NCBI GenBank assembly: GCA_964412845.1
Contig: CAYPQM010000125.1
Span: forward strand, 1 to 20,771
Origin: JAWWPY01 sp964412845
GTDB taxonomy: Bacteria; Actinomycetota; Actinomycetes; Streptosporangiales; Streptosporangiaceae
Direction of reading: 5' to 3'
DNA: 20,771 bases
Below, one piece after another: positions 7,385-13,541 of this stretch. Below the pieces are notes generated by a model. It saw only the letters and a program-made list of their open reading frames with translations, had not been told where the DNA came from and did no database searches. Both the position numbers and the translations under genes were made by a program. How positions within the stretch are numbered: the stretch's first letter is position 1; each line of letters starts with the position of its first letter.

Positions 7385-9091
7385 TTACTCGATGATCCAC
7401 GGGCCGGGCAGGATCAGCGGCCCGTACGGCGGCAGGCCGACGTTGGCCGCGAGCCGCCAGACCGGGCCCCAGCTCTCGGCGAACAGCCCGGCCCGAGCGG
7501 CGGACCGGTCCTCGCTCGACTCCGGCGGCCGGACCCGGTCCAGCGGCCGGATGCGCGGGTACAGCCGCAGCGGCGCGGAATCCGGCAGGCCGGCCTTGCG
7601 CCGGGCGATCGCCACCGCGGTATCCAGCCCGCCGAGTTCGTCGACCAGGCCGTTGGCTGAGGCATCCACGCCGGCCCATACCCGGCCCCTGGCGATGTCC
7701 TGCACCTTTTCGATGGCCAGGCCACGCCCGGCGGCTACCTTGCTGGTGAAGTCCTCATAGATTCGGTCCAGCCAGGTATTGACCCGGCCCCACTCGTCTT
7801 CACTAAACGGATGGCTGGTGCTGAACATGTCCGCGCGAGCGCCCTCGCGGACCGAATCAGTGCTCACCCCGGCCCGGTGCAGCAGATCATTCACGACCGG
7901 CTTGCCCGCCAGCACGCCGATCGAGCCGGTCACAGTGCCAGGCTCGGCGACGATGGCGTCGGCGGCCATGGCGATGAAGTACCCGCCGGAAGCCGCCACG
8001 TCGCCCATGGAGACCACGACTGGCCTGCCCGCTTCGCGGGCCCGGACCACTTCGCGCCATATCGAGTCGGATGCGACATACGAGCCGCCCGGGCTGTTGA
8101 CCCGCAGCACGATCGCCCGCACCCGGTGGTCCGCCACGGCGGCGCGGAGCGCGGCGGTCATGGTATCTGACCCCATGGCGCCGGAGGCCAGCGGGCCGCG
8201 GCCACTGCGGCCGCGGCGGATCGGTCCGGTCGCGTAGATGAGGGCGATCAGATCCTCGCCCGGGTTCGGCAGCTTGCGGGCACGCTGCGCGAGCGCGCGT
8301 GAGCGCTGGTAGCGGCTCAGGTAGAGCAAGGACGCGTCCGGGCCGACCTGCTTCCTGACCTCCGCGTACACCTCGTCGCGGTAGCCGAGCGCGTCGACCA
8401 GGCGCTCGTCGAGTGCCTCGCTGGCCAGGAACGGGCCGCGATCTATCAGCCCCCTGGCCTGCTGCGCCGGGATCTCCAGCCGCTGCCCGATCGCCTCGGT
8501 GATCTGCTCGACCACCGACGCGGCCAGCCGCTGCATGGCCTCCCTGGCCGGCCCGGTGAACCCGTGCTCGGTCAGCCGTTCCGCGGCGCTCTTGTACTCC
8601 TTGCGCTTGCCGACCTGGTAGTCGACGCCGAGCTTGTCGAGCGTGCCGCGGTAGAACCAGTTTTCTACGTTGATGCCGGTCAGGCCGACGTCACCGGAGG
8701 GCTGGAGGTAGATGCGGTCGAACGCGGTCGCCAGGTAGTACGGCACGTTGCCCGGCGAGAAATCGCCGAACGTCTCGGCCCAGGCCACGGTGAGCTTGCC
8801 AGCGCCGCCGAACTGCTGGATGGCGGTGCGCAGTTCCTGCACCCGGGCGAGCCCGATCCGGCGGCCGCCGACCTTCACGATCAGGGCCTTGACCCGGTCG
8901 TCGGCCCGGGCGCGGCGCAGGCCGTCGAGCACGTCGCCGAGCCTGGTCCGCCGCATCGTCAGTACCGCGGACACCGGGTCGGTCGGCGGTTCCTCCGCGA
9001 TCCCCTCCGTCAGGTCCAGTTCCAGGATCAGCGGGGCCGTCCTGCGCTGGCGCAGCTTGGTGATCCGGTCTGGCAGCATCGAATTCACCAT
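7385..9091 (-). CDS. sppA: S49-family signal peptide peptidase (SppA-like, two-domain)
   Basis: A 568-residue tandem-domain serine peptidase. The N-terminal domain carries the general-base lysine, K167 in EYKSAAERLTE. The C-terminal domain carries the nucleophile, S368 in GDVAASGGYF, and the fold motif RVNSPGGSYVAS. This is the E. coli SppA arrangement, an enzyme that degrades cleaved signal peptides. Unlike that enzyme, no N-terminal transmembrane helix is visible (the protein starts MVNSMLPDRITKLRQRR), so it may be soluble or peripheral. The ATG at 9091 is used here; a second ATG lies four codons on. The gene is upstream of the flavin reductase gene and divergent from the Nudix-NYN gene. 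Confidence 0.9.
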   Translation of the reverse strand: MVNSMLPDRITKLRQRRTAPLILELDLTEGIAEEPPTDPVSAVLTMRRTRLGDVLDGLRRARADDRVKALIVKVGGRRIGLARVQELRTAIQQFGGAGKLTVAWAETFGDFSPGNVPYYLATAFDRIYLQPSGDVGLTGINVENWFYRGTLDKLGVDYQVGKRKEYKSAAERLTEHGFTGPAREAMQRLAASVVEQITEAIGQRLEIPAQQARGLIDRGPFLASEALDERLVDALGYRDEVYAEVRKQVGPDASLLYLSRYQRSRALAQRARKLPNPGEDLIALIYATGPIRRGRSGRGPLASGAMGSDTMTAALRAAVADHRVRAIVLRVNSPGGSYVASDSIWREVVRAREAGRPVVVSMGDVAASGGYFIAMAADAIVAEPGTVTGSIGVLAGKPVVNDLLHRAGVSTDSVREGARADMFSTSHPFSEDEWGRVNTWLDRIYEDFTSKVAAGRGLAIEKVQDIARGRVWAGVDASANGLVDELGGLDTAVAIARRKAGLPDSAPLRLYPRIRPLDRVRPPESSEDRSAARAGLFAESWGPVWRLAANVGLPPYGPLILPGPWIIE

Positions 9092-9181
9092 GCGAGCCAG
9101 CTTACGGCGCGCGGAACGCCCGTCGGCCGTCGGCCGCGATGTGCCGCCGGACGTGCCCCCGCGAGCCGGCCAGGCCTGCGC

Positions 9182-9193
9182 TATCGTCGATCA
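9182..9193 (+). promoter_or_regulatory. possible -10 element for a leaderless Nudix-NYN transcript
   Basis: TATCGT (9182-9187) ends six bases before the ATG at 9193, and no ribosome site lies between. This spacing would start the mRNA at the start codon itself, a common arrangement in actinomycetes. No clear -35 was found. Confidence 0.35.
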
Positions 9194-10092
9194 TGATGGC
9201 CGAAGGAGATGGGAATGGCTGGGCCGACTGCGACCTGGGCCACCGGCATTGGGGCATATACGGCGCCGCTGGCCTGCTGACCTGCGCGCGCGACCAGTCA
9301 GGAGCGCCGTGCGTGCTGCTGGCGCTCCGGGCCGCCTGGACCCAGCACGGCGGCACCTGGGGACCGCCCGGCGGCGCGCGGGACAGCCACGAATCGGCGG
9401 CCGTCGCGGCCCTGCGCGAAGCCGCGGAGGAGTGCGGCGTTCCCCCTGGCGCGGTGCGAATCCAGGGCATGCTGCGCGATGACCACGGCGGCTGGGCCTA
9501 CGAGACGATGATCGCGGCAGCACGGTCCGCGTTTCCGGTGCACGCGGCGAGCCGGGAGTCCACCGAGGCCGCCTGGATCCCGGCCAGCCGCGTTGGTTCC
9601 CTGCCGCTGCACCCCGGGTTCGCGCAGGCCTGGCAGGTGATCCGGGACACGCTGGAACCTGTCACGCTGATCGTGGACGGCGCGAACGTGATGGGATCGC
9701 GCGCCGACGGATGGTGGCGGGACCGGGCCGGCGCGGCCGTGCGCCTGCACGACGAGCTGGCCGGGCTGGCCGCCCGCGGCCTGGCGGCATTCCCGGCCGG
9801 GGTGGCCGACGCTGCCCTGGACCGCTGGTTCCCGCAGATCGTGCTGGTCATCGAGGGTGCGGCCCGGGTGGCCGCGGACCGCCTGGCGGCCCGGCCGGGG
9901 GCCGGTCGGGAGCCCGGGAATGGCGTCCTGGTGGTGCCCGCCCGCGGCAGTGGCGACGACACCATCGCCGACCTGGCGCAGGAGGCCGACGGCCGCCGCC
10001 TGGTGGTGACCGCCGACCGCCAGTTGCGCGGCCGGTGCGTGGCGGCCGGGGCGGCCGTCACCGGTCCGCGCTGGCTTCTTGGCCTGCTGTGA
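9193..10092 (+). CDS. Nudix hydrolase fused to a NYN/PIN-like nuclease domain
   Basis: A 299-residue two-domain protein. Residues about 17-150 are a Nudix domain with a complete Nudix box: G61-x5-E67-x7-R75-E76-x2-E79-E80-x-G82-V83. Such domains cleave nucleoside diphosphates linked to another moiety, including NTPs, NAD and RNA 5' ends. Residues about 157-299 resemble a NYN/PIN-like domain: LIVDGANVMGSR (D162), GSGDDTIADLA (D255, D256) and VVTADRQLRGR (D275), an acidic set typical of metal-dependent RNases. Two adjacent ATGs (9193, 9196) are possible starts; an upstream GTG at 9139 adds an unrelated Arg/Pro-rich segment. The last 35 bases overlap the convergent membrane protein gene and fall within an 18-bp repeat. 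The joint activity is unknown; RNA 5'-end processing is my inference. Confidence 0.85.
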   Translation: MMAEGDGNGWADCDLGHRHWGIYGAAGLLTCARDQSGAPCVLLALRAAWTQHGGTWGPPGGARDSHESAAVAALREAAEECGVPPGAVRIQGMLRDDHGGWAYETMIAAARSAFPVHAASRESTEAAWIPASRVGSLPLHPGFAQAWQVIRDTLEPVTLIVDGANVMGSRADGWWRDRAGAAVRLHDELAGLAARGLAAFPAGVADAALDRWFPQIVLVIEGAARVAADRLAARPGAGREPGNGVLVVPARGSGDDTIADLAQEADGRRLVVTADRQLRGRCVAAGAAVTGPRWLLGLL

Positions 10093-10546
10093 CGTTTTGG
10101 CCTGCTGTGACGTTTTGGCCTGCTGTGACGTCGCCGCCCGCGGCGACCTCGTCGCGATCAGGGTGGGCGTGCTCGATGCGATCGCCGCGCCAGGCGCGCA
10201 GGCCCAGCAGGCTGCCGGTGATCAGGATGGCCGCCGCGTTCAGCACATGCAGGCCGCCCGCCGCTCCCGCGATGGCCAGCACCGGCTGGAGCGCGGTGAG
10301 CAGCAGCAACGGAAGCGCCCACTTCCAGCGGCCATTGCGGGCCACCAGGGCGGCCATGAGCAGCAGCAGGGCGAGCCCCATGACCAGGGTGCCGTTGGCG
10401 CGGTGCGGGTCCAGGGTGCTCGACTCACGTGCCGCGGTCCCGGGGCCAGCGCTGAATACCCCCGCGCCGGCCAGGAAGAACTGCAGGAGCACGTCGACGA
10501 TGAACAGGGCAGTCAGGTAACGGTAGACAATCCGTGCCGCTTTCAT
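10058..10546 (-). CDS. small four-helix membrane protein (DUF6220-like)
   Basis: A 162-residue inner-membrane protein with predicted helices near residues 9-31, 52-70, 76-95 and 98-117. The motifs LQFFLAGAGVF, LDPHRANG (H48), LQPVLAIAG and GLHVLNA (H100) resemble the DUF6220 family, whose role is unknown. The two conserved His residues near helix ends recall haem-binding membrane proteins, but this is only a resemblance. The soluble tail contains TAGQNV repeats encoded by an 18-bp DNA repeat. The last 35 bases overlap the 3' end of the convergent Nudix-NYN gene. The ATG at 10546 lacks a ribosome site; TAGTTT on the minus strand (10553-10558) six bases upstream suggests a leaderless message. 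Confidence 0.8.
   Translation of the reverse strand: MKAARIVYRYLTALFIVDVLLQFFLAGAGVFSAGPGTAARESSTLDPHRANGTLVMGLALLLLMAALVARNGRWKWALPLLLLTALQPVLAIAGAAGGLHVLNAAAILITGSLLGLRAWRGDRIEHAHPDRDEVAAGGDVTAGQNVTAGQNVTAGQEASADR
10081..10130. repeat. 18-bp tandem repeat at overlapping convergent 3' ends
   Basis: GGCCTGCTGTGACGTTTT occurs at 10081-10098 and 10099-10116, with a 14-base partial copy at 10117-10130. On the plus strand the first copy carries the Nudix-NYN stop (TGA 10090-10092). On the minus strand the copies encode TAGQNV units in the membrane protein tail. Confidence 0.9.
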
Positions 10547-10552
10547 GCTGCG

Positions 10553-10558
10553 AAACTA
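10553..10558 (-). promoter_or_regulatory. possible -10 element for a leaderless DUF6220-like transcript
   Basis: TAGTTT on the minus strand ends six bases before the ATG at 10546. It is AT-rich within GC-rich sequence, and no Shine-Dalgarno sequence is present. The 160-base spacer up to the YCII gene otherwise contains only GC-rich short inverted repeats such as GCCGCC/GGCGGC (10638-10652) and no gene. Confidence 0.35.
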
Positions 10559-10719
10559 TGCTCGCCTGCCGCCCGGTCCCAGGGTGCTGCCAAGCCTCTT
10601 CCTGGTGGGCCTAGCACCACGGGCAGGCGGCAAAGATGCCGCCGCGGGCGGCCTGCAGGCATCCGTCCCCCTCGGCCGGACGCCTGCACGCCGCCGTCGC
10701 GGGGCCAGCGCCGGGACTG

Positions 10720-11043
10720 CTACATCGGGACGAGTTCGAATATCTCCACGCTGAAGCGGCCCTTGCCCTCGGACAGGAACGGGTGGCCATCGAGCAGTGC
10801 GCGAGCCGCGTCGATGCCGTCGGTCTGCACGATCGTGTAGCCGTTCTGGTCGCTGGGCGCCGGATTCGATCCGTCGTCGCTGACCGCCGAGCGCGCGCCG
10901 AACGGTGACCCGCCGTCCACCAGGGCCGGCCCGACGCGGCCCATCCACTCGCCCCAGGCGCGCATCTGCTCGGCGGACTGCTCGGCGGTGAAGTCCGCCA
11001 TCGCCGTCGCCGGACCCCGGTACAGGTACAGGAACTTGGTCAT
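10720..11043 (-). CDS. YCII-related (DGPF-type) domain protein
   Basis: A 107-residue single-domain protein of the YCII-related ferredoxin-like superfamily. Visible blocks are KFLYLYRGPAT, MRAWGEWMGRVGPALVDGGSPFG, GYTIVQTDGIDAARALLDGHPFL and GRFSVEIFELVPM. Members include muconolactone-isomerase-like dimeric barrels and proteins encoded near ECF sigma factors, but most have no assigned reaction. The ATG at 11043 has a good ribosome site (GAGGGGAG, seven bases away). It is divergent from the L,D-transpeptidase gene. No sigma factor gene is adjacent, so the role is open. Confidence 0.88.
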   Translation of the reverse strand: MTKFLYLYRGPATAMADFTAEQSAEQMRAWGEWMGRVGPALVDGGSPFGARSAVSDDGSNPAPSDQNGYTIVQTDGIDAARALLDGHPFLSEGKGRFSVEIFELVPM

Positions 11044-11238
11044 CTGCCACTCCCCTCAGGTAACCGGAAAGACGGGCCAGCCACGCCGCACTGTCTCCCC
11101 GGGGATGTGCGCCCGGTGCGCGCCTCATTCACCCGACGAACGGCCGGGCGGGAAATCGACAGCCGGTCAGGTAGGCAGGTTTCGGCAGTACCGTGGTCTG
11201 CGGCGCCGGCGGGCGGCGCCGGGCGGGGAGGGAACGGT

Positions 11239-12105
11239 TTGCGAGCACGGGCTGCCGGGGCCGCTCTGGGCGCTGCGGTACTTGGCCTATCCGGGTGCGC
11301 TGCGGCCGGGGACGCGCATCCCACCGCCAATCCCACCGCGCCGCAGGCCCGCACCATGCCGCCGTCCAGCCAGGCCCGCGCCACCTCGGCGGCTGACGCG
11401 TCCCGAGCCCGATCTGCGGTACCGGGAACAGCCGGGGCCACCGGAACAGCGGGGGCCACCGGAACAGCGGGGGCCACCGGAACAGCGGGGGCGGCGAGGC
11501 CTTCAGCCCTGGTGCCGGCCGGGGCGGTGCTGCCTGCGGCCAGCCGCCAGCTCATCACGGTGACCGCGGCGTCCTACCGGGCGACGCGAGCGGAACTCAC
11601 CGCCTACCGGCTGGTGGGCGGGCGGTGGCGGCGGACCCTGGGGCCGTGGGCGGCCTGGATCGGCCGCGATGGGATGGCCCCGCCGGGCGCCAAGCGGGAG
11701 GGCGATGGCCGCACCCCTTCCGGGACGTTCAGTTTCGGGATTTTCTTCGGGGCTGACCCTGATCCAGGAGTCCGGTTCCGGTACCGGATGGCGCATGCCT
11801 TCGATTTCTGGGACGACGACCCGTCGAGCCCGCTGTACAACGAGTGGGTGGATGACCGGTACCGCAGCCCCGGCGCGGCACCTGAGCCGATGGATGTGTC
11901 CGGCTATGACTACGGAGCCGTCATCGGGTACAACACCGCCCGCACCCCCGGGCTCGGCAGCGCGATCTTCCTGCACGTGAACATCGGCATGCCCACGGCG
12001 GGCTGCGTGACCCTGCCGATGGGGGAACTACTGGACATCCTGCGCTGGCTGAATCCCGTCGCGTCGCCGCGGATCGAGATGGGCGTGGCCACGTCTGGCG
12101 GTTAA
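11239..12105 (+). CDS. L,D-transpeptidase-family lipoprotein (YkuD-like)
   Basis: A 288-residue exported protein. Residues 1-19 form a lipoprotein signal peptide with lipobox L17-S-G-C20, so Cys20 would be lipid-anchored to the outer face of the membrane. A low-complexity linker (to about 105) includes three GATGTA repeats. The catalytic domain carries RTPSGTFSFG, IGYN, the His in FLHVNIG (H246) and the nucleophile in PTAGCVTLP (C256), the H...(S/T)-x-G-C pattern of L,D-transpeptidases that form 3-3 peptidoglycan crosslinks or attach proteins. I chose the TTG at 11239 because GGAGG lies seven bases upstream and it yields a correct lipoprotein signal. The longer ORF from 11107 would bury that signal internally. 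Confidence 0.87.
   Translation: MRARAAGAALGAAVLGLSGCAAAGDAHPTANPTAPQARTMPPSSQARATSAADASRARSAVPGTAGATGTAGATGTAGATGTAGAARPSALVPAGAVLPAASRQLITVTAASYRATRAELTAYRLVGGRWRRTLGPWAAWIGRDGMAPPGAKREGDGRTPSGTFSFGIFFGADPDPGVRFRYRMAHAFDFWDDDPSSPLYNEWVDDRYRSPGAAPEPMDVSGYDYGAVIGYNTARTPGLGSAIFLHVNIGMPTAGCVTLPMGELLDILRWLNPVASPRIEMGVATSGG
11434..11487. repeat. 18-bp in-frame tandem repeat in the L,D-transpeptidase linker
   Basis: Three exact copies of GGGGCCACCGGAACAGCG start at 11434, 11452 and 11470, with a degraded copy just upstream. They encode GATGTA units between the lipid anchor and the catalytic domain, so copy number would set linker length. Confidence 0.95.
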
Positions 12106-12124
12106 TGCCGGCGGCGGCATCGGC

Positions 12125-12140
12125 GCCGGGCTGGCCCGGC
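12125..12140. terminator. possible terminator hairpin between convergent genes
   Basis: GCCGGG (12125-12130) pairs with CCCGGC (12135-12140) around CTGG, 19 bases after the L,D-transpeptidase stop. It has no T run, so it is only a candidate in such GC-rich DNA. Confidence 0.3.
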
Positions 12141-12163
12141 TGGCTGGCGGGCCGGTCCTCGGA

Positions 12164-12691
12164 TCAGGGCCCGGCGGTGCTCCGGTGGCCGGCCACCCGC
12201 AGGCAGTCGCGCCACACGGAGCGCGCCACCGGCCGGACCGAGCGCATGACCGGCCGGGCCGCGAAGAACGACCCGGCCAGGGCGCTGAGGCCGACGCCGA
12301 GATCGATGGAGATACGTCCCTGCTTGGCCCAGTACACGTCCTTCAGGTCCAGCAGCAGCGCGAATTCATCGACGATGAGCGCCAGGCCCGCGCCGTAGCT
12401 GAGCGCCACCGCCGGGTGCCTGCGGTGCCGGTCATCCCCGCGGACCGCGACGGCGCCGACTCCGGTGAGCATCCCGATTCCCCACAGGTAGTGATGCAGG
12501 TGCTCGCCGCCCGCGCTGAGGTTGCCGAATGGGCCCCGGCCCGCCCGGATGCTGTACGTGATGCCGCGGGTCACCGCGAACGTCGCCGTGAAGGAGAGCC
12601 AGCTGAGCAGGGCGCTGCGGTGGGCCGGATCGAGTTCTTCGTGGTAGGCGGCCCGCACGGCGGGTGCCAGCGCCCGGGCGGCATCTGTCAT
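12164..12691 (-). CDS. uncharacterised four-helix membrane protein with HLHHYLWG motif
   Basis: A 175-residue inner-membrane protein with predicted helices near residues 28-45, 67-84, 95-114 and 128-146. Conserved-looking polar motifs sit at the membrane edge: EHLHHYLWGIGML (H64, H66, H67), LALIVDEFALLLDLKDVYW (D108, E109, D115) and GRISIDLGVG. His and Asp/Glu clusters on helices resemble metal- or proton-handling sites, but I do not recognise a characterised family. I recall similar hypothetical proteins in other actinomycetes. The ATG at 12691 gives a short cytoplasmic lead before the first helix; no strong ribosome site is seen. It is convergent with the L,D-transpeptidase gene and divergent from the TSUP gene. 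Confidence 0.75.
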   Translation of the reverse strand: MTDAARALAPAVRAAYHEELDPAHRSALLSWLSFTATFAVTRGITYSIRAGRGPFGNLSAGGEHLHHYLWGIGMLTGVGAVAVRGDDRHRRHPAVALSYGAGLALIVDEFALLLDLKDVYWAKQGRISIDLGVGLSALAGSFFAARPVMRSVRPVARSVWRDCLRVAGHRSTAGP

Positions 12692-12758
12692 ACGTGATCA
12701 GTACCACAGGCCGGGGGACCCGCCATGGCCTGGGCCTGAGTTGTGCTTGGGTCGGGAG

Positions 12759-13511
12759 GTGACCGTCGCCGAGGGGTTCGCGCTGCTCGGGGTCGGCGTC
12801 CTGGCGGGCATCGTCAGCACGGTGGCGAGCCTGGCATCCGTGGTCTCCTACCCGGCGCTGCTCGCGTTCGGCCTGCCGCCGCTGTCCGCGAATGTGACGA
12901 ACACCGTCGCCCTCCTGTTCACCGGCGCGGGCGCGACAGCAGGGTCGCGGCCCGAACTGGCCGGCCAGTGGCCGCAGGTCCGCCGCCTCGGCCTGATCAC
13001 CGCGCTGGGCGGCGCCACTGGCGCGGCGCTGCTGCTGGCCACGCCCGCGCGGACGTTCGAGGACGTCGCCCCGTTCCTGATCGCGGCCGCGTCGCTGGTC
13101 CTGCTCGCCCAGTCGGCGCGGGAAGGGCCGGCCACGCTGGCCGGCCCGGGCCACCGCCGGCTTCTGCTGCTCGGGCTGTTCTGCGTGGCGATCTATGTCG
13201 GATACTTCGGCGCGGCCGCGGGCATCCTGCTGCTCGCGGTGCTCACCCCGATCCTCAACGAGTCGATGGCCAAGACCAACGCCGTGAAGAACGTCGTCTC
13301 CGGGCTGGCCAACGCGGTCGCCGCGGTCGGTTTCGCCCTGTTCGGCCCGGTGCACTGGGCTGTCGTGGCGCCGCTCGCCGCGGGTTTCCTGATCGGCGGC
13401 TGGACCGGGCCATCCCTGGTCCGCAGGCTCCCCGGGCGCGCGCTGCGCGTCTTCATCGCCTGCTGCGGCCTGGCCCTCGCGGTCAGGCTGGCCATCACCA
13501 CCTACCGGTGA
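12759..13511 (+). CDS. TSUP-family (TauE/SafE) membrane permease
   Basis: A roughly 250-residue inner-membrane protein with seven to eight hydrophobic segments in two repeated halves. The first half carries STVASLASVVSYPALLAFGLPPLSANVTNT and the second IYVGYFGAAAGILLL and ESMAKTNAVKNV, the hallmark segments of TauE/SafE transporters. Members export or import sulfite, sulfoacetate, sulfonates or other organic anions; the substrate here is not predictable. The start is unclear: the GTG at 12759 fits family length but GGGAG abuts it, while TTG 12741 adds six residues. It stops 30 bases from the end of the convergent glgB. Confidence 0.85.
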   Translation: MTVAEGFALLGVGVLAGIVSTVASLASVVSYPALLAFGLPPLSANVTNTVALLFTGAGATAGSRPELAGQWPQVRRLGLITALGGATGAALLLATPARTFEDVAPFLIAAASLVLLAQSAREGPATLAGPGHRRLLLLGLFCVAIYVGYFGAAAGILLLAVLTPILNESMAKTNAVKNVVSGLANAVAAVGFALFGPVHWAVVAPLAAGFLIGGWTGPSLVRRLPGRALRVFIACCGLALAVRLAITTYR

Positions 13512-13529
13512 CCGCGGCGGACCCCGCGG
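13512..13529. terminator. short hairpin between convergent TSUP and glgB genes
   Basis: CCGCGG (13512-13517) and CCGCGG (13524-13529) form a six-pair stem around CGGACC in the 30-base spacer between two facing stop codons. It could terminate both transcripts, but it has no T run. Confidence 0.3.
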
Positions 13530-13541
13530 CCACCTCATCCC

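Noticed and set aside
9139..9192. Longer GTG start for the Nudix-NYN protein
   Set aside because: The extra 18 residues are Arg/Pro-rich with no family match. The ATG pair at 9193/9196 has a well-placed -10 hexamer.
10626..10652. Three alternating GGCGGC/GCCGCC blocks that could form exclusive hairpins
   Set aside because: Such six-base GC pairs are common by chance at this base composition. There is no T run and no gene whose control they would explain.
11107..11238. Longer N-terminus for the L,D-transpeptidase
   Set aside because: It would place the lipoprotein signal and LSGC box about 60 residues inside the protein; the TTG at 11239 has the ribosome site.
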